Origin: JALZVT01 sp039029135
GTDB lineage: Bacteria > Pseudomonadota > Gammaproteobacteria > Pseudomonadales > Azotimanducaceae
Length of the DNA: 64,000 nt
Direction of reading: 5' to 3'
Assembly (NCBI GenBank): GCA_039029135.1
Contig: JBCCGT010000012.1
Location: 62,001 to 126,000, forward strand
Position numbers and translations under genes: made by a program. This document shows, piece by piece, positions 61,599 to 64,000 of the stretch. The first letter of the stretch is position 1, and every line of letters begins with the position of its first letter. Below the pieces are notes generated by a model, which had not been told where the DNA came from, ran no database searches, and was given only the letters and a program-made list of their open reading frames with translations.

Positions 61599-63380
61599 AT
61601 GTACGAACAGTTTTTCCATCTCGAGAAGCGCCCGTTCTCGATCGCGCCGGATCCCGGCTTTCTCTATCTCAGCGATCGGCATCGCGATGCGCTCGCGCAC
61701 CTGAAATATGGCATCGAGTCCGACGGCGGATTCGTGCTCGTCAGCGGCGAGGTGGGCACCGGCAAGACGACGCTGCTGCGCAACCTGATCACCGACGTGC
61801 CGGGCAACATCGACGTCGTCTTCCTCCTCAACCCGCGCCTGACGGTCCGCGAGCTGCTGCAGACGATCTGCGATGAGCTGGGTATCGACTATCCGCTGGA
61901 AGATCAGCACAGCGTCAAGCCTTACATCGACCGCCTGAACAAGCACCTGCTGCGGACTCACGAGGCGGGCCGTAGCACGGTCATGGTCATCGACGAGGCG
62001 CAGAACCTATCGCCGGCCGTGCTCGAACAACTGCGCCTGCTGACCAACCTGGAGACAGACGAGCGCAAGCTGCTGCGCATCATCCTGGTCGGCCAGCCCG
62101 AGCTGAACGACATGCTCAATCGCAACGAGCTGCGCCAGCTGCGCCAGCGCATCACGGCGCGCTATCACCTCGGCCCGCTGGATCTGGCCGATACGCGCGC
62201 GTACCTGTCGCACCGCTTGAGCGTGTCGGGCGGCAATCCGCAGCTCTTCAGCCCCTGGGCGAGCTGGAACATCCACCGCCTGGCCGGCGGCATACCGCGG
62301 CTGATCAACGTGATCGCCGATCGTTCGCTGCTCGGCGCCTACGTCGACGGCAAACCGCGGGTCGACCTGCGCACCACTATGAAGGCGGCCCGCGAGACTC
62401 TGGACGGTCCGACCCGCAAACGCCGCTGGCCCATGGCGGTCGCCGCCCTGCTGCTGGCGGGCGCGGGCGGCTGGTGGCTGGCGCAACAGCAGTTCGGCCC
62501 GACGCGGGCCACGGCCATCGCCAGCGCGCCGCCTCGGGTTCAAACATCGGCGCCGTCGCCCGGCTCGGATACGCGCCCAGCCGAGCAGGCGCCCCAGCAA
62601 CCCGCGGCAGCGGCGCCGGCGGCAGAATCGGCATATCCGTCGTCCGAGGCGCCGCGCGTCGAACTGGCCGGTGAGGCGGCGGTCGCGGAGAGCGTCGCCA
62701 GCCTGGAGTCGATACCGGCGGCGAGCGAAACCTACGCGGGCGACCCAGTCGCGGACGACGGCTACGACTCTCTGTTGCTGCAGGCCACTAACAACGAGCC
62801 GCCCTATCGCAGCCAGCGGCGCGCCTTCCAGGCGCTGTTCGATGAATGGAGCATCGACTACAACCCGCGCAGCCCGACCGTGCCCTGCGATTTCGCGGTG
62901 CGCTACCAGCTGCAGTGCAATCGCCGCAGCGGCGACTGGGCGGAGGTCGAGACGCTGGACGTACCGGTGGTGCTGGAGTTTCGCAGCGCGAGCGGCCGCA
63001 GCTTTTACGCCACGGCTCGGCGGGTGCGCGGCGATCAGATCGAGCTGCGCCATCAGGGCGAGACCACGCGCGTCTCCCGCGCGAGCCTGACTCGTGACTG
63101 GCCGGGCACGTACATCGCTCTGTGGCCGATGCCGAGCGGCTACCGCGGCGCACTGGTCAGCGGCGCACGCGACGCGGCGGTCGTGGAGCTGCGCAAGCTG
63201 CTGGGCGTTGCGATGGGACAGAACCTCGGCGGTTCGCAGCTGTTCGACTCGCGACTGGAAACCCTGCTGATGGAATTTCAGAGCAGCTACGGCATCGAGG
63301 CGGACGGCATCGTCGGTCCCGTGACCTGGCTGTTCCTGCATCGCGCGGCGGGCTACGACCTGCCGAGCCTGGCCTCCTGA
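61599..63380 (+). CDS. gspA: ExeA/GspA-like AAA ATPase with peptidoglycan-binding domain
   Basis: 593 residues. AAA ATPase: MYEQFFHLEKRPFSIAPDPGFLYLS, Walker A GEVGTGKTTLL (about residue 52), Walker B VMVIDEAQNLS; a TM helix (RWPMAVAALLLAGAGGWWLAQ, about 268-288), a Pro/Ala-rich linker, and a C-terminal domain ending in a peptidoglycan-binding motif (FQSSYGIEADGIVGPVTWLFLH). This is the GspA/ExeA layout that helps assemble the type II secretion channel through the cell wall. gspB starts 1 bp after the stop. Confidence 0.93.
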   Translation: MYEQFFHLEKRPFSIAPDPGFLYLSDRHRDALAHLKYGIESDGGFVLVSGEVGTGKTTLLRNLITDVPGNIDVVFLLNPRLTVRELLQTICDELGIDYPLEDQHSVKPYIDRLNKHLLRTHEAGRSTVMVIDEAQNLSPAVLEQLRLLTNLETDERKLLRIILVGQPELNDMLNRNELRQLRQRITARYHLGPLDLADTRAYLSHRLSVSGGNPQLFSPWASWNIHRLAGGIPRLINVIADRSLLGAYVDGKPRVDLRTTMKAARETLDGPTRKRRWPMAVAALLLAGAGGWWLAQQQFGPTRATAIASAPPRVQTSAPSPGSDTRPAEQAPQQPAAAAPAAESAYPSSEAPRVELAGEAAVAESVASLESIPAASETYAGDPVADDGYDSLLLQATNNEPPYRSQRRAFQALFDEWSIDYNPRSPTVPCDFAVRYQLQCNRRSGDWAEVETLDVPVVLEFRSASGRSFYATARRVRGDQIELRHQGETTRVSRASLTRDWPGTYIALWPMPSGYRGALVSGARDAAVVELRKLLGVAMGQNLGGSQLFDSRLETLLMEFQSSYGIEADGIVGPVTWLFLHRAAGYDLPSLAS

Positions 63381-63381
63381 C

Positions 63382-64000
63382 GTGTCGTACATCCGCGCAG
63401 CGCTGGAAAAGGACGAACCGGGCGCGGCGCTGGGACACCAGCAGGCGACACCGCCCGCCCTGTCCGGCTTTTGGAAGGCGATCATCGGCGTCGTTTTGGC
63501 CTGCAATCTGGTGCTGATGGCGACGCTGTTTCTGGACCGCGACGACGGCCCGGAAGCGGCGCAGACGCGGGTCGTCGCCACTCCGATTGAGATGGCGGCG
63601 CCGCCGGTTGCGGCGAGCAGCCGCGACACCGTGAGCGCACCGCCACGCCCCGCGACGGAACCCGGTGGCGCACGCGTTGCGCGACCCGCATCCAGCGCGC
63701 CGCGCGAGGGACAGAACCGCTTTGCACAGCAGATCAATGCGCCCAAGAAGACGCTGCCGGGGATTCTGAACGGCCCCGTAGAACCCGCGCCAAGGCCGAA
63801 CGCGCCCGCCGGCAGTAACAGTTCGACGAGCGCCGCGGCGGCGAGCGAGCCGCGCGTCGCGACGAGTGCAGCAGGCGCGGAACCGAGTCTCGTAATCAGG
63901 CCGAGGTCGACCGCCGTCTCGGCCCCCGCGTCGAGCACCCAGCCGACGCTCGACGCGATCAGCTATGCCGAAGCGGGCCCGGCGCTGCGCACGGAGCTGG
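63382..64000 (+). CDS. gspB: GspB/ExeB type II secretion assembly protein (5' part, cut by window edge)
   Basis: GTG start, 1 bp after gspA, giving MSYIRAALEKDEPGAALGHQQ, the GspB N-terminus (MSYI..AL.K). A transmembrane helix (FWKAIIGVVLACNLVLMATLFL) follows, then a long Pro/Ala-rich periplasmic linker. About 206 codons are visible without a stop. GspB partners GspA. The periplasmic secretin-binding domain lies beyond the window. Confidence 0.85.
   Translation, partial: MSYIRAALEKDEPGAALGHQQATPPALSGFWKAIIGVVLACNLVLMATLFLDRDDGPEAAQTRVVATPIEMAAPPVAASSRDTVSAPPRPATEPGGARVARPASSAPREGQNRFAQQINAPKKTLPGILNGPVEPAPRPNAPAGSNSSTSAAAASEPRVATSAAGAEPSLVIRPRSTAVSAPASSTQPTLDAISYAEAGPALRTEL

Overview
The window is a GC-rich bacterial chromosome segment that is almost entirely coding, with many 1-17 bp gene overlaps. 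It most likely comes from a gammaproteobacterium. The supporting genes are a clear MetR-type LysR regulator, exonuclease I (SbcB), an ExeA/GspA-GspB pair of type II secretion assembly proteins, a YihG-like acyltransferase and a Zur-type operator. I see no rRNA, tRNA, CRISPR array, prophage or classical insertion sequence. The only mobile-type element is a REP-associated tyrosine transposase (RAYT) with its repeats.

Layout. 1-6.8 kb: partial ABC-F ATPase, rhomboid protease, nucleoside hydrolase, LLM flavoenzyme, SixA-like phosphatase, an RsmB/NSUN-type RNA methyltransferase, and a tightly overlapping four-gene operon (two small membrane proteins, Nudix, PNPOx-like). 6.9-10.5 kb: a probable zinc-limitation module. 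A Zur-like box lies between divergent genes for a DUF4198 periplasmic protein and a flavoprotein with a Cys-rich tail, followed by an iron-type alcohol dehydrogenase and a small conserved-looking protein. 10.5-25.5 kb: an accessory region of large exported proteins (a repeat-rich 1093-residue protein, a G8/beta-helix lipoprotein, an S8 protease with thrombospondin type 3 repeats, a GH43-like lipoprotein), an OmpR-type two-component system, a group-D flavin monooxygenase-like gene and the RAYT. Four loci here carry the RAYT-linked GGGGTCAGAGTAA motif. 25.6-31.4 kb: an SRPBCC protein, metR, an HD hydrolase and a three-gene glycosyltransferase/methyltransferase/cyclase-like operon.

31.4-37.8 kb: an ECF sigma factor, a cupin anti-sigma-like protein and two DUF4331 paralogues with a TPR protein and a lipoprotein. 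Both DUF4331 genes are preceded by the same promoter-like pair of boxes with identical spacing, so they are probably the regulon of the adjacent sigma factor. 37.8-52.6 kb: a long run of minus-strand metabolic and signalling genes: methyltransferase, two SDRs, a carboxyltransferase plus biotin carrier, purC, a gamma-synthase family PLP enzyme, a REC-PAS-GGDEF-EAL protein, two Nudix hydrolases and an AttH/FtsX-type ABC system. 52.6-64 kb: an Arc-type repressor with an unusual response regulator, an OpuC-like osmoprotectant transporter with fused binding protein and permease, sbcB, a DASS transporter, a PF10023-like aminopeptidase, an acyltransferase, exeA/gspA and the start of gspB.

Starts were chosen from ribosome-binding sites, overlaps and family motifs. 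Identities rest on motif recognition by eye, without database searches.
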